Shown: piece by piece, positions 15,637 through 24,386 of the stretch | Numbering within the stretch: the first letter of the stretch is position 1 | Layout: every line of letters starts with the position of its first letter | Virus record (IMG/VR): IMGVR_UViG_3300048793_000029 | Span: 1-64,000 of that record | Source of the DNA: a virus | Length of the DNA: 64,000 bases | Reading direction: 5' to 3' (one strand) | Made by a program: the position numbers and the translations under genes | The notes under the pieces: model-generated | The model's input: the letters and a program-made list of their open reading frames with translations, nothing else | What the model was told of the DNA's origin: nothing | Database searches by the model: none

Positions 15637-16564
15637 ATTCGTGCTCCTTCACGTAATCTTCATCGGAACCTTGTAGAGCCGCTCGACAGAGAGGCTCAAA
15701 CTCGCACCAGGTACAGTGCTTATCTATACTGCGCGGGACGGGCTTGTCGAAATTAGTATCCCTTAGATGACGAGCCGAAAGGGTGAAATCACGGACGAGG
15801 TTATCAACGACCGCCTTCTTGGTTGGAGTATAGACGCGTTGATACCAAGTTGACATGTTGAGTGTCTGCGAGTCAATCAGATCTTTGTAGTCTCGAGGAT
15901 TGAGTTTATGCTTCTTGATCGTGTCGATCACGACCTGAGGAAGAGAGTCCAGCCTTTTCTCACTTAGTTTGCCCGACTTGAGCAACTCCGGCCTAGTGGG
16001 AGGTTTCGATCGTATGTAATCCCACAGGGTTCCTTCGAGACTCCACCATCCCAACATTTCGATGAAACGGATATAGACCGCTGACTGAAGGTTCCGCCAA
16101 CGATGGTCGGCGTCGGGGAATTGCTTGTTGTTCTTGTGCTCAACAAGCCAGTTCATTTTGCGCGACTTCGCTACACCGTCAAGTTTACCTGTGGCGACGA
16201 TGTCGGTAGTAAGCTCGATCTCGAACTCGATCTCCGCCTTTTTTCCGTCGTGGGGCAACATGACGAGTGGGTCTTTTTTCCAGTGCTCCAGATAGCCCCG
16301 CATGATATAGCCAGCATCGGCAACAATTTCTCCGTAAGCCTCTCGCTCCTCACGAAATAGTCGAACATTCTGCTTGGCGATCTCGTCGAGCTTCTTGAAA
16401 GGGTCTTTGCCTTCAACATGCACTTCAATCAACTCGTGCATGATGGAGCCAAATTGCAACGGCCGTGCCTTGGCCTTTCGACGTAGACGATCGTGGTATT
16501 TGTACTTGAATGCTTGAAGGCACCGACGGCCGGTGTTGATTTTGCTTTGACTGACTCTAAACAT
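15581..16564 (-). CDS. Cas4/RecB-like PD-(D/E)XK exonuclease with Fe-S cysteines
   Basis: 327 residues. A first cysteine in TGRRCLQAFKYKY, then GSIMHELIE (His of the nuclease core), ATGKLDGVA with the catalytic Asp, LVEHKNNK (E-x-K) and QSAVYIRF, and finally CTWCEFEPLC at about 288-297. The four cysteines would ligate a 4Fe-4S cluster as in Cas4 and AddB. Such enzymes resect DNA ends. In this operon it would feed the Sak4-like annealing system. Confidence 0.88.
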   Translation of the reverse strand: MFRVSQSKINTGRRCLQAFKYKYHDRLRRKAKARPLQFGSIMHELIEVHVEGKDPFKKLDEIAKQNVRLFREEREAYGEIVADAGYIMRGYLEHWKKDPLVMLPHDGKKAEIEFEIELTTDIVATGKLDGVAKSRKMNWLVEHKNNKQFPDADHRWRNLQSAVYIRFIEMLGWWSLEGTLWDYIRSKPPTRPELLKSGKLSEKRLDSLPQVVIDTIKKHKLNPRDYKDLIDSQTLNMSTWYQRVYTPTKKAVVDNLVRDFTLSARHLRDTNFDKPVPRSIDKHCTWCEFEPLCRAALQGSDEDYVKEHEYVIRKDEAKETTEEETRD

Positions 16565-19034
16565 GCTGTCTCTCCCGTTTCCATTTTTCGTAGCTCACGC
16601 CACTGCCCCAGGGGCCTAACTTCGTATCTCCGCAGATGGGGACCGTGAACTCAATCCCGAAGTCTTTGAGGATATCAGGACCTGTCATGATTTCTTCGAT
16701 GCGTCGCACGACCCTGTCTACTGCGTCAATACGAACTTCAATGAGAATACTGTCGTGAACGGTGACAGTAGGCTGAAAGACAAGGCGCGAGAACTCAGAG
16801 GACATCTGAAGGAGCACTGCAAGGTTAAGGTCGCTCGCACAGCTCTGGATCGGGCTGTTGATCGCCTGTCTTAGCGCCTCAGCACGTTCAGGGGTATCCT
16901 CGTAGGATAAGGCCTGAGGGAGACGACGTTTTCGCCCAAATAACGACCTTACAAAGCCATGGCGGCGAGCATACCGACGTTGATCGCTGTGCCAGTCCTC
17001 AAGGCGATACAAGTCAAAGAAGGATTTACGGCTTTCCTGTGCCTCCTCCGGTGAGATCTTCATGTCATAGTTATCTCGGGCGTAGATGATGAACTTCTTC
17101 CACCACATTCCGTATGAGTACCCAAAATTGACGGCCTTAGCTTTCTTGCGCAATTCCTTCCACACCTTGTCGACTTCTTGGGCGGCATCAGGACCGGCTT
17201 CGAGCAAAATCTCGATCGCCTCGCCATATTTCATCGGCCCTCGGCGTTGACTGAGCGTCTTAGCCGTTTCAATAACTAGTTCAGCTTGGCCCGCCCCTCG
17301 TTCTAACTCACGCATGGCAGTTAGCCAATGAATGTCTACTCCCTCACGAAAGGCCTTCATCATACTAGGGTCTCGGGAGATCTCGGCAATAAGACGTAAT
17401 TCTATCTGGGACAAATCAGCTTCGAGAAGGACATAGCCGGGAGGTGCAGTGATTTGAGACCGGATGCGCGTGTCACGGGGCACTTGCTGGAAATTGGGGT
17501 GTTCGCATGAAGGACGACCGGTGACCGTGCCGTGTAGCTTGAAACTAGGGTGGATGCGATGATCGACTATGTAAGGCTTCCATCCGTCAACGAAAAAGGA
17601 CAGTTGCTGCTTAGCCCCTCGAAACCGCAACAGGTCGGCGACGCAATCGTGATCAATCTGCTTGAGGGCGCTCTCGGCGGTAGAGTTAGCCCCTTTCTTT
17701 GTTTTCATTGGACACTTGAGCTTTAGCTTTCCATAAAGCAACTCACCCACTTGCTTAGGCGACGCCCAATTGATGTCGCCCCACTTGCTCAAATTCTTGG
17801 TGGTGACACGGATCTCATTGTTGAGAAACTTCTCTGCCTCCACGTGCTTAGTGTGGTCGATAAAACACCCATGGCATTCCATCTCGACGAACAAGCGAGC
17901 GACGGGCATCAATAGTTTGTTAAAAACTTTTTCTACCTGAGGGTCTTTCGATAAAGCTTTTTTCAGCTTGAAGTACAGTCTACGAGTATAAAAAAGGTCA
18001 TGAGCGTGATAGCTCGCAATCTTTTCCATCGAAGCTTTGCCTTGCTTTTCTTCGAGGGGGATGTCCCACTTGGGAGCCCCGAAGAATAGCTGAGCCAGAA
18101 ATTCCAGGTCGTGAGGACTGTTTTCGTCTGTCAAGTAATGGGCTAACATAGTATCGAAGTCATTGGACCACTTGACGCCATAGTGAACAAGTAACCACAG
18201 GCAGTCGAACTTGCCGTTTTGAAAGACAAGGATGCAGTCGTCTAGCTTCTTGTTGATACGATCGATGATTTTTTTGACGTCTGTTTTTGACCAGGGGCTG
18301 TCAGAGTGATTGATGAAAAGACTGAACTCGCCGGCGGCGGTTCCGAAGCCCAGAGTAACAATCGCCGCCCCTTCATCCCACGGATACAGTCCGGTCGTTT
18401 CAATATCACAGGACACGATGCCTGAGAGTGCTTCAATGAACTGATCAACTCGCTTCCAACTATCGACGATGATCGAGTTCAATCCTTCCTCTCGAGGGAT
18501 TCCCCCATACTCAATGATCTCGCGAAAGACGCGCAAGTCTGCTTCGACTGTGGGACGATCTCGACCGTCACCTCGTAGGATATAAGAAGGGTGATAGGTG
18601 GGCAGCACAATCATTCCTTGATGTTCGATGGGTCGTCCCCGTAATTTCTTGATCCCCTTTAATCCAAGCACAGCTTGAAGGGCAACACCCCCAAGCAGCA
18701 ACACGTACTTAGGCTTGATTGTGGCGATTTGATAGTCAAGCCACTTTTTACACGCTTCGATTTCCTTTTTCTTGGGCGTACGATTGTCGGGCGGACGACA
18801 ACTGACGGCATTGGTGATAAATAGTTTCTTGCGAGGAAGTCCCACTTCTTCGAGCATTTCGTCGAGCAACTTTCCTGCGCGTCCAACGAAGGGCTTTCCC
18901 GTTTCATCTTCGCTAGCGCCCGGGGCTTCTCCAATCACCATGACATTGCACGGCTCCGGCCCTTGTCCGAGAAGACAGACGTGCTTTGCCTCTTCGTGCA
19001 GGATGCAGAGCTGACAGTGCGCGTCACGTTTCAT
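16557..19034 (-). CDS. fused uracil-DNA glycosylase (family 4-like) and DNA polymerase A
   Basis: 825 residues. Residues 1-175 are a family-4-type uracil-DNA glycosylase: cysteines C7, C10, C79 and C95 for an Fe-S cluster, VIGEAPGASEDETGKPFVG (33-50) and TYHPSYIL (146-153). Residues 205-360 are a 3'-5' exonuclease (D210-x-E212, N273/D277, Y342/D346). The rest is a family A polymerase: motif A DLSQIELR (540-547), motif B KKAKAVNFGYSYG (630-642) and motif C VHDS (759-762), with an insertion between A and B. The glycosylase may remove uracil during synthesis. Such fusions are known in phages. Confidence 0.93.
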   Translation of the reverse strand: MKRDAHCQLCILHEEAKHVCLLGQGPEPCNVMVIGEAPGASEDETGKPFVGRAGKLLDEMLEEVGLPRKKLFITNAVSCRPPDNRTPKKKEIEACKKWLDYQIATIKPKYVLLLGGVALQAVLGLKGIKKLRGRPIEHQGMIVLPTYHPSYILRGDGRDRPTVEADLRVFREIIEYGGIPREEGLNSIIVDSWKRVDQFIEALSGIVSCDIETTGLYPWDEGAAIVTLGFGTAAGEFSLFINHSDSPWSKTDVKKIIDRINKKLDDCILVFQNGKFDCLWLLVHYGVKWSNDFDTMLAHYLTDENSPHDLEFLAQLFFGAPKWDIPLEEKQGKASMEKIASYHAHDLFYTRRLYFKLKKALSKDPQVEKVFNKLLMPVARLFVEMECHGCFIDHTKHVEAEKFLNNEIRVTTKNLSKWGDINWASPKQVGELLYGKLKLKCPMKTKKGANSTAESALKQIDHDCVADLLRFRGAKQQLSFFVDGWKPYIVDHRIHPSFKLHGTVTGRPSCEHPNFQQVPRDTRIRSQITAPPGYVLLEADLSQIELRLIAEISRDPSMMKAFREGVDIHWLTAMRELERGAGQAELVIETAKTLSQRRGPMKYGEAIEILLEAGPDAAQEVDKVWKELRKKAKAVNFGYSYGMWWKKFIIYARDNYDMKISPEEAQESRKSFFDLYRLEDWHSDQRRYARRHGFVRSLFGRKRRLPQALSYEDTPERAEALRQAINSPIQSCASDLNLAVLLQMSSEFSRLVFQPTVTVHDSILIEVRIDAVDRVVRRIEEIMTGPDILKDFGIEFTVPICGDTKLGPWGSGVSYEKWKRERQHV

Positions 19035-19243
19035 TGTTGTTCCGTTAGGCGTCGCAGTACCTCTCGCTTACGCTCGAGTTCGGCTTTGGCGAAGCCCCCC
19101 AATTTGCGTAGAGCGTTCAACTCGATCTCGGCTTGACCCAGTTGTTCCTCAGCGTGACGTTCACGAATGGTGATCGCTTTGCTGACTTCGACCAAGCCGG
19201 TGATCTCTTCACGAATAGCTTTGATGGGATCGAACTCACTCAT
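19031..19243 (-). CDS. small coiled-coil protein
   Basis: 70 residues, nearly all helical with heptad spacing (ITGLVEVSKAITIRERHAEE, then QAEIELNALRKLGGFAKAEL). ATGA overlaps at both ends couple it to the dCMP deaminase gene upstream and the polymerase gene downstream. A replisome accessory role is possible from context alone. Confidence 0.7.
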   Translation of the reverse strand: MSEFDPIKAIREEITGLVEVSKAITIRERHAEEQLGQAEIELNALRKLGGFAKAELERKREVLRRLTEQQ

Positions 19244-19701
19244 GCGACAAGTTCGTTGGTCAAATAATTGATAGTGTACCCGCCGGGGGTCATGCGATAG
19301 ACTTCGACGCCGGCAGCGACGAGAAGGTCAATGCCTTCAACAAGGCGATACTGGTTGAGATAAAATATTTTCTCAACCTTCTCTTTGATAATGATCGCGG
19401 CGCAGTCCGGGCAAGGACTCTCGGTGACATAGAGGGCCTTGCCTGAAGTTCGACGCCTATCCCACGAGGAGAGACGCTCAAAGGCATTCACTTCGGCATG
19501 CACCGCACGATGGCAGCCAGCTGAACTTGGACAATTCTTACCTGTACAGTGAGGCTCTCCCGAGGCGGGACCGTTATACCCAGAACTTATGATGCGATTA
19601 TCGGCGACGAGAATAGCCCCAACGCTACGTCGGTAACACGTCGATCGAAGAGCCTCTACCTCGGCATGTTTCATCCACAGCTGATTTCGGCTAATTCTCA
19701 T
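19240..19701 (-). CDS. deoxycytidylate deaminase
   Basis: 153 residues. Zinc ligands are H68 in HAEVNAFE (with catalytic E70) and C97/C100 in ESPCPDC. The region GYNGPASGEPHC and the Cys-rich insert (CTGKNCPSSAGC) are typical of dCMP deaminases of the ComEB/T4 cd type, which make dUMP for thymidylate synthesis. It is next to the thymidylate-synthase-like genes and upstream of the polymerase. ATG at 19701 overlaps the previous stop by eleven bases. Confidence 0.93.
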   Translation of the reverse strand: MRISRNQLWMKHAEVEALRSTCYRRSVGAILVADNRIISSGYNGPASGEPHCTGKNCPSSAGCHRAVHAEVNAFERLSSWDRRRTSGKALYVTESPCPDCAAIIIKEKVEKIFYLNQYRLVEGIDLLVAAGVEVYRMTPGGYTINYLTNELVA

Positions 19702-20563
19702 CCGACACCCCGTGCTCTTTAGTCAGTTGAATGTAATCATTGCGGAACATGTGCAAATTGGCGATCTGCAAGACAAAGACGCCAGGCAATACACCAGTCC
19801 ACTGAGCTGGGTCCATGAGACGTAGCTGATCGAGAGCCCACAGGAGGAGGCGCACGGTGAGATAGATATCGTCACGCATGTGATGGGCGAGGTCACACGA
19901 ACGAAGCTGATAAGAGATATCGAGTGAATTGCCGGTGAGCATGAAATGATAAAAAAGCGAGCAGGGCTTGCGACGGCCTGGTTGGTAGCCCGTATCTTCG
20001 GGGAAGAACACTGGTAATATCGCCTGTCGTGTGGTGGGATCTTCCTTTAGCTCGAGCACGACATCATCGAGATCACCGTAGGGGAAGTAAATACCCCGAT
20101 GGGATGGTGGAGTCAAGACACCATCTTCAGGCAAGATGCCTCCTGAGTACATGCCAGCGTACTTAGGCCAGTAACGCATGGCGTAAGTGTGATCAAAGAT
20201 TCGCTCTGGGCCGGGATCACCGACGCTCAGTGGATCTATGCGCGACTTATCGGCGCTGGCGCCCCACGGCCAATTTCGCCATTCTTTGCCCGGGTTGAGG
20301 GGATTTCCATCCACTCGTTCTTCGAAGTGATTGTCGGCCCAGGGAAGGTTAGGTTTGATCTCTCGGCGATAAAAACCTAGCTCTTTTAGGACCATGGGAA
20401 CTTTCATGGTAAAGTGATGCAGCTCATGTGTTGCGGCATCCGGCTTTCGCGAGACGTCGATGCCTTGCCATTTCCCGCGATGCACGAGTAAGCTACGCAG
20501 ACGCATCTGGTCAAGGGCGTAGTCGATGGCTTCGGGAAAGCTATTGAAGGTCGTCACTGTCAT
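19691..20563 (-). CDS. thymidylate-synthase-like enzyme with Asp at the pyrimidine-specificity position
   Basis: 290 residues from ATG at 20563 (a GTG two codons later has GGAG six bases upstream and is an alternative). The active-site cysteine is C201 in RRKPCSLFYHF, and LRSCDLAHHMRDDIYLT (220-236) aligns with the RSCDxxLGxPFN region of ThyA. Where ThyA has the dUMP-recognising Asn, this protein has Asp232. Asn to Asp at this site is known in dCMP hydroxymethylases such as T4 gp42. The enzyme may make dTMP or a hydroxymethyl-dCMP; sequence alone does not settle this. Confidence 0.82.
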   Translation of the reverse strand: MTVTTFNSFPEAIDYALDQMRLRSLLVHRGKWQGIDVSRKPDAATHELHHFTMKVPMVLKELGFYRREIKPNLPWADNHFEERVDGNPLNPGKEWRNWPWGASADKSRIDPLSVGDPGPERIFDHTYAMRYWPKYAGMYSGGILPEDGVLTPPSHRGIYFPYGDLDDVVLELKEDPTTRQAILPVFFPEDTGYQPGRRKPCSLFYHFMLTGNSLDISYQLRSCDLAHHMRDDIYLTVRLLLWALDQLRLMDPAQWTGVLPGVFVLQIANLHMFRNDYIQLTKEHGVSDEN

Positions 20564-21440
20564 CTCCATCAGGATCAACATAGTTATTGCGAAAGCCCGG
20601 GTGGTTTTTTCGTAGATAGACTTGAAGCTCGCGTTGCCTTTTGTGGCTGATGCGCTCAAGGGCATCCTTACGCACGCGCATCGCTTGACTAAATTTCTCA
20701 ATCCCACGACGATGCTCGGGGCAGAGATAACGAGCGCTCCACTTGACCAGCCAGTTGGCGAAGAAGCCATCAGCTCGTTTGATAGCATCGATGATTCGTA
20801 GCGGATCGTTTAGGTGGGGGATGATCGTTACGAAGTACATAGGATGAATGGTGACGTTCGCAAAGTGGGCTGTGACACCTCGACACTCAAGACCCTTAAA
20901 GTCAAACGGCGAGAGAAGGACATCCCGGAGAAGGATAAGATCGGCGGGAAATTTCTTAAAGAGCTCCGTGGTCCTATAGAAAACGTCAATGGTATAAGTT
21001 TTCTTGGTGAGTAAGGTGATGACTACAGATTGGATGCAGGGGCCAAAAACACTGGCACGTTTCGATCGCTTGGCGTCGATGGAGCCTCCTTTGACGAAGT
21101 GGGCATAGGTCGTGAAACCTACGCTCCCATACTTGCCCTGCTCTTTTCGTTTGTTCCACAGCTGAAGAGCGACGTTACGGCTCTCTTCGTGAAGATAGTG
21201 CTTGGTCAACATCGTCAGCTTGCTTTTGGTGTAGCCGGCGTCTCGGAGTTGGAGAGAGTCGTCAAGAGAGGAGAAGTGCAAAGTCATGGGTCTCAGAATC
21301 TTGCGGCAGCCTGAATATAAATCGGCTACTTGGCCTGAGGCGTCCAGGCAATGCTGAACCCACTCTTCCCTAAGCGTACCGCCGCCCTGCCGACCGCGAG
21401 ACGCGACGACAGAGCGGCGGGGCTTCGACCGGGTCACCAC
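20541..21440 (-). CDS. putative degenerate thymidylate-synthase-like paralogue
   Basis: 299 residues from GTG at 21440, 16 bases after the upstream stop; an ATG at 21287 is an alternative without a good ribosome site. The section PCIQSVVITLLTKK through YRTTELFKKFPADLILLRD aligns with the neighbouring synthase (PC..., R-[TS]-[TC]-[ED]-L-x3-[FM]-x2-D-[LI]), keeping Cys, Arg and Asp. I infer a diverged relative that may form a complex with it. The N-terminal 50 residues are basic. Known phage genomes carry unnamed genes in this position. Confidence 0.55.
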   Translation of the reverse strand: MVTRSKPRRSVVASRGRQGGGTLREEWVQHCLDASGQVADLYSGCRKILRPMTLHFSSLDDSLQLRDAGYTKSKLTMLTKHYLHEESRNVALQLWNKRKEQGKYGSVGFTTYAHFVKGGSIDAKRSKRASVFGPCIQSVVITLLTKKTYTIDVFYRTTELFKKFPADLILLRDVLLSPFDFKGLECRGVTAHFANVTIHPMYFVTIIPHLNDPLRIIDAIKRADGFFANWLVKWSARYLCPEHRRGIEKFSQAMRVRKDALERISHKRQRELQVYLRKNHPGFRNNYVDPDGDDSDDLQ

Positions 21441-21458
21441 GGGATAACAGCTCGCCGG

Positions 21459-21824
21459 TCAAACGAGATCAGAGAGGATGGGCGGTTGCCACCCCAAAGG
21501 CTTCACCACGTCATGAGTGGAGTCTCGCGTGCTCTGGTCAGCGTGCGTTGCGCGAACCTTCTTCATGTTCGCTCCGTGTACGCGGCGCCAAGCTTCCTCG
21601 AAATTATATCCATGCAGGTAGGCAGTCCCCAACGCGACATAGACAAGGTCCACCAAAGCGTCGAGTTCTTGAACTCGAGTGAGGGCGTCGCAGTATTCGT
21701 TCAGTTCTTCTTCCAAGAACTTGATGCGAAAAGCCCCGAGGTCGGCGGGTAGTTTTCTCGGCGGGCCGGAGTAAGCAAGTTCAAACTTCTCATGAAACTC
21801 TGCGATGTCGTCGATCATGTTCAT
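21459..21824 (-). CDS. MazG-like nucleotide pyrophosphohydrolase
   Basis: 121 residues. The all-alpha NTP-PPase pattern is clear: FHEKFELAY, then FRIKFLEEELNEYCDAL (E-E-L-x2-E metal site) and ELDALVDLVYVALGTA (D-x2-D). The C-terminal ANMKKVRATHADQSTRDSTH, then DVVKPLGW, is typical of phage members. Members hydrolyse dNTPs or other NTPs to monophosphates. Start overlaps the kinase stop by ATGA. Confidence 0.85.
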   Translation of the reverse strand: MNMIDDIAEFHEKFELAYSGPPRKLPADLGAFRIKFLEEELNEYCDALTRVQELDALVDLVYVALGTAYLHGYNFEEAWRRVHGANMKKVRATHADQSTRDSTHDVVKPLGWQPPILSDLV

Positions 21825-22333
21825 GTGTTGCTCCCGTTGCGGTAGATAGCTCGTTCAACGCAATCAGCGATGAAGCTCATGGAGTCGCCGATGCGATAAA
21901 TGAGATGTGCGTGCTGAATGGCCCAAGCTCGATAAAGCGTGAGCATCTTGTCGTAACCTTCGCGAACTTGACGCAAGTGGTCCTCAGTGTCAACGCCATC
22001 GTTGAAGGTGTGACCCGCCATGCCTCGTCCAACTGGATCGCAGTAGATGAAAAAAGGCCTTGAGTCATAGAACTGCTGGACGAGTTCGTCGCGCATCCCG
22101 GCGGCGTCATGTCCACTGCGTATGGTGCGATAGATCGTCTGACTGACGACGGGATGACGATCAAAGATAGTGTGCGGCATCAGAGCATAGCGCTCGATAC
22201 GGACATCTACTTCGCCTTCATACTTAGGCGGTCCTTCACTTGGTTGCACTGACCAATCGGGAAAACCCGCAGTAAGAAATTTAATCAGGGTAGACTTGCC
22301 TGAGTTATCTATCCCCTCGACGACAACGTTCAT
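21821..22333 (-). CDS. deoxynucleoside monophosphate kinase (thymidylate-kinase-like)
   Basis: 170 residues. P-loop EGIDNSGKST (6-15) at the N terminus and FDRHPVVSQTIY in the middle fit thymidylate or general dNMP kinases. It is somewhat short for a Tmk (about 200). It sits between the methylase and the MazG-like gene in the nucleotide block, with ATGA overlaps on both sides. The preferred nucleotide is not clear, and a modified dCMP substrate is conceivable. Confidence 0.8.
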   Translation of the reverse strand: MNVVVEGIDNSGKSTLIKFLTAGFPDWSVQPSEGPPKYEGEVDVRIERYALMPHTIFDRHPVVSQTIYRTIRSGHDAAGMRDELVQQFYDSRPFFIYCDPVGRGMAGHTFNDGVDTEDHLRQVREGYDKMLTLYRAWAIQHAHLIYRIGDSMSFIADCVERAIYRNGSNT

Positions 22334-22911
22334 TTAACCGCTCCTGTCCAGTGGAGAGTGGGTGGTCCCTTGTGCTTATGATCCCAGACGAACCACGCGT
22401 AAGCTGTGGCCGATGTGGCCTTCATCTTGCCATTAGCGCGACGAATGGGAGGCATCAACGTCACTCGCTGAGAAAAGACGATTACTTTAGCCAGAGGGGT
22501 ACAAGTGAAGATATCTTCATACCGGCCCATACTTTCGAGAAAGGCTAGACGCAAAAAGAGCGCTAACTTACGACGAGATTTCACGAGACCAACACGGACA
22601 AAATCTTCGGCGAGGGAGAAAGGCGGGTTGGTGATGATGTTGTCCGATGATTTTGGTCCCTTCTCCTCTAAAAAGTCAATGCCCGATCGACCGAAGCCTC
22701 GATCATGTAGGTCTGTAGCGGTCACGGAATAGCCGGCGGCTCGCAATGTCTTTGCCATATCGCCTTTGCCGCAAGCGGGTTCCCAGACGTTGCCGGTAAA
22801 CTTTACTTGCTCGAGTAGGGCTTCGGTGGCATAAGAAGGTGTAGGGTAAAAGCCATGCTGATGGGGCTTATTATTCTGTCGCACACCGTAGTCGCCGGCA
22901 ATGGCCATCAC
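22330..22911 (-). CDS. DNA adenine-type methyltransferase (NPPF)
   Basis: 193 residues. FYPTP (21-25), SAM-binding motif WEPACGKGDM (43-52), ATDLHDRGFG (65-74) and catalytic NPPF (95-98) followed by an EDFVRVGLVKSRRKL helix are those of small phage adenine methylases. The C-terminal AYAWFVWDHKHKGPP is also common in this group. It has no partner restriction enzyme nearby, so it is probably an orphan that protects or marks phage DNA. Target site unknown. Confidence 0.85.
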   Translation of the reverse strand: MMAIAGDYGVRQNNKPHQHGFYPTPSYATEALLEQVKFTGNVWEPACGKGDMAKTLRAAGYSVTATDLHDRGFGRSGIDFLEEKGPKSSDNIITNPPFSLAEDFVRVGLVKSRRKLALFLRLAFLESMGRYEDIFTCTPLAKVIVFSQRVTLMPPIRRANGKMKATSATAYAWFVWDHKHKGPPTLHWTGAVK

Positions 22912-24122
22912 TCGGCCTCCGGTGCTGAAAGGAGTTTGATGTCGGGTAAGGAAGCCCCGATCAGGCCCTGGAGATCGCCGTACATGCCTGACGTGCTTGA
23001 GATAACTTGCATCACTTGCTTCTCCCTCTTAGACCAACGCCGCTCGGCAACACGCCTTTCTTCGGCGATATCGACTTGCATCTCGGTGAAGGCTTCGACG
23101 ATTGCTTCGACACGTTGGCGAAAGCCGGGGCCGGAGAGATAGTCATAGATGACTTCCATCTTCTCCTTCTTGCCCACCGAGGAGGCGCGAACTTGGGCAA
23201 CTTCCATGAGCTGAAGACGACAGGCAGCGGCGAGGGCCATGGCGTGGTCTAGTGACACGATCCATACTCCTTCGACATGAGCGAAGGTCTTCACAGCGTC
23301 AGGCATTGTTGTGCTGACGATGATGGCGATGTCCGCCTTAGCCGTTCGCTGGTCAGACTTTAGCTTTGGCAGCCATTCGTCTTTCCACGCTTTGGTCCGC
23401 TTGATCTCCCAGATGATGGAGCCCGCCTGAGCCCCGGAGCGATCGAGGACGCAATGCAAGACGTCGGCGCCAGTGACGCCTTTAGGCACGGGCTCGATGC
23501 GATCGAGGGGAAACGTAGCGGCGAGGGTTTTCTCAATCTCTAGCTCTAGTACTTCGCCTTGCGTTTGTTGCGAGCCTTGCTCGAGACGACGCTGTAAGGT
23601 TTCTACCGTAGTGAGAGCATCACTAAGACGCTTGTCCTTCTCGGCGTCTTTGAGGCGGCGCTCATTATCCAGGCGATCAGTGATTTCACTCGTTAGATCG
23701 GCGCGAGCAGTGTCAAGCTTACGCGCAACCTCTAGCTCGAGGGACTGCTCGCGCTCCTCCAACTCACGCGCACGGTTACGCAACGCAAGCTCGGAGGCTT
23801 GCGCCTCGCGTCGTTGTTTGTCAGCCGACGCCGCTTGTTGACGCAAGGACTCTACCTCGGCGGACACCGCAGATCGAGCTGCCTCCTCAGCAGTCGCCGT
23901 AGCTTGCCTAGTGGCCACGGCTACACGATCTGCGATTGTTCGCTCAGCTACGAGCTCGGACTTTTTAAGGCGTTGCTCACGGGCAGTGATGTCTTCTTGC
24001 TGGGTGAGTACTTCAGCACGCATCTCTTCGCGTGTTCGTTCAGCGATCTGATGCGAAAGTAGATCGGTGAGAGGAATGATATGTCCGCAGTTAGGACACT
24101 TTAAATTGTCAAGTGTGCTCAT
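22908..24122 (-). CDS. DUF2130 protein, coiled coil plus nuclease-like domain
   Basis: 404 residues. An N-terminal zinc-ribbon half CPNCGHIIPL, a long coiled coil (about 25-190, rich in Arg and Glu), and a C-terminal domain with GADVLHCVLDRSG and IIWEIKRTKAWKDEWLPKLK (D, then E-x-K) as in DUF2130 proteins, which look like PD-(D/E)XK nucleases. Function is not established. It is the second gene of the leftward operon, coupled by ATGA to the methylase and the 58-residue gene. It could process DNA or act in host takeover. Confidence 0.8.
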   Translation of the reverse strand: MSTLDNLKCPNCGHIIPLTDLLSHQIAERTREEMRAEVLTQQEDITAREQRLKKSELVAERTIADRVAVATRQATATAEEAARSAVSAEVESLRQQAASADKQRREAQASELALRNRARELEEREQSLELEVARKLDTARADLTSEITDRLDNERRLKDAEKDKRLSDALTTVETLQRRLEQGSQQTQGEVLELEIEKTLAATFPLDRIEPVPKGVTGADVLHCVLDRSGAQAGSIIWEIKRTKAWKDEWLPKLKSDQRTAKADIAIIVSTTMPDAVKTFAHVEGVWIVSLDHAMALAAACRLQLMEVAQVRASSVGKKEKMEVIYDYLSGPGFRQRVEAIVEAFTEMQVDIAEERRVAERRWSKREKQVMQVISSTSGMYGDLQGLIGASLPDIKLLSAPEAE

Positions 24123-24295
24123 GCCACTCTCCTTACTTCTTCAAAAGTCACCAGCAAATGCTGGGCGCAGCGCCATGCCGCCTTAAGGGCTTCCTTGGCG
24201 GGTCCTTGTGTCCGGACGGCGCCAGACTCAAAGATCTTCCACCACTCGCCGGTGATGCAGACCACTTTCTGTCCGACGACGAAGTTGCATTTCAT
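24119..24295 (-). CDS. short VGQKVVC-type protein, first gene of the leftward operon
   Basis: 58 residues. ATG at 24295 opens MKCNFVVGQKVVCITGEW, then KIFESGAVRTQGPAKEALKA and an AWRCAQHLL helix. The N terminus matches the protein at 2054-2404, a remote paralogue. Its stop overlaps the DUF2130 start (ATGA), and it directly follows the divergent promoter region, so it is the promoter-proximal gene. Function unknown. Confidence 0.65.
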   Translation of the reverse strand: MKCNFVVGQKVVCITGEWWKIFESGAVRTQGPAKEALKAAWRCAQHLLVTFEEVRRVA

Positions 24296-24329
24296 GGCTG
24301 GGCTCCCGTGCTAAATCTCGTCAGTTGCA

Positions 24330-24365
24330 CGCGAGAGCTTATTACGTTACGTTCTTCGCTGTCAA
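24330..24365 (-). promoter_or_regulatory. candidate leftward promoter
   Basis: In the 91-base gap between the divergent operons a perfect TTGACA (minus strand, plus-strand 24360-24365) is followed at 15 bases by TAATAA or at 17 by ATAAGC as a possible -10. Spacing is short for the better -10. It would drive the whole leftward operon. Confidence 0.45.
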
Positions 24366-24386
24366 CGCCGCCTCAACGGGATCTCC

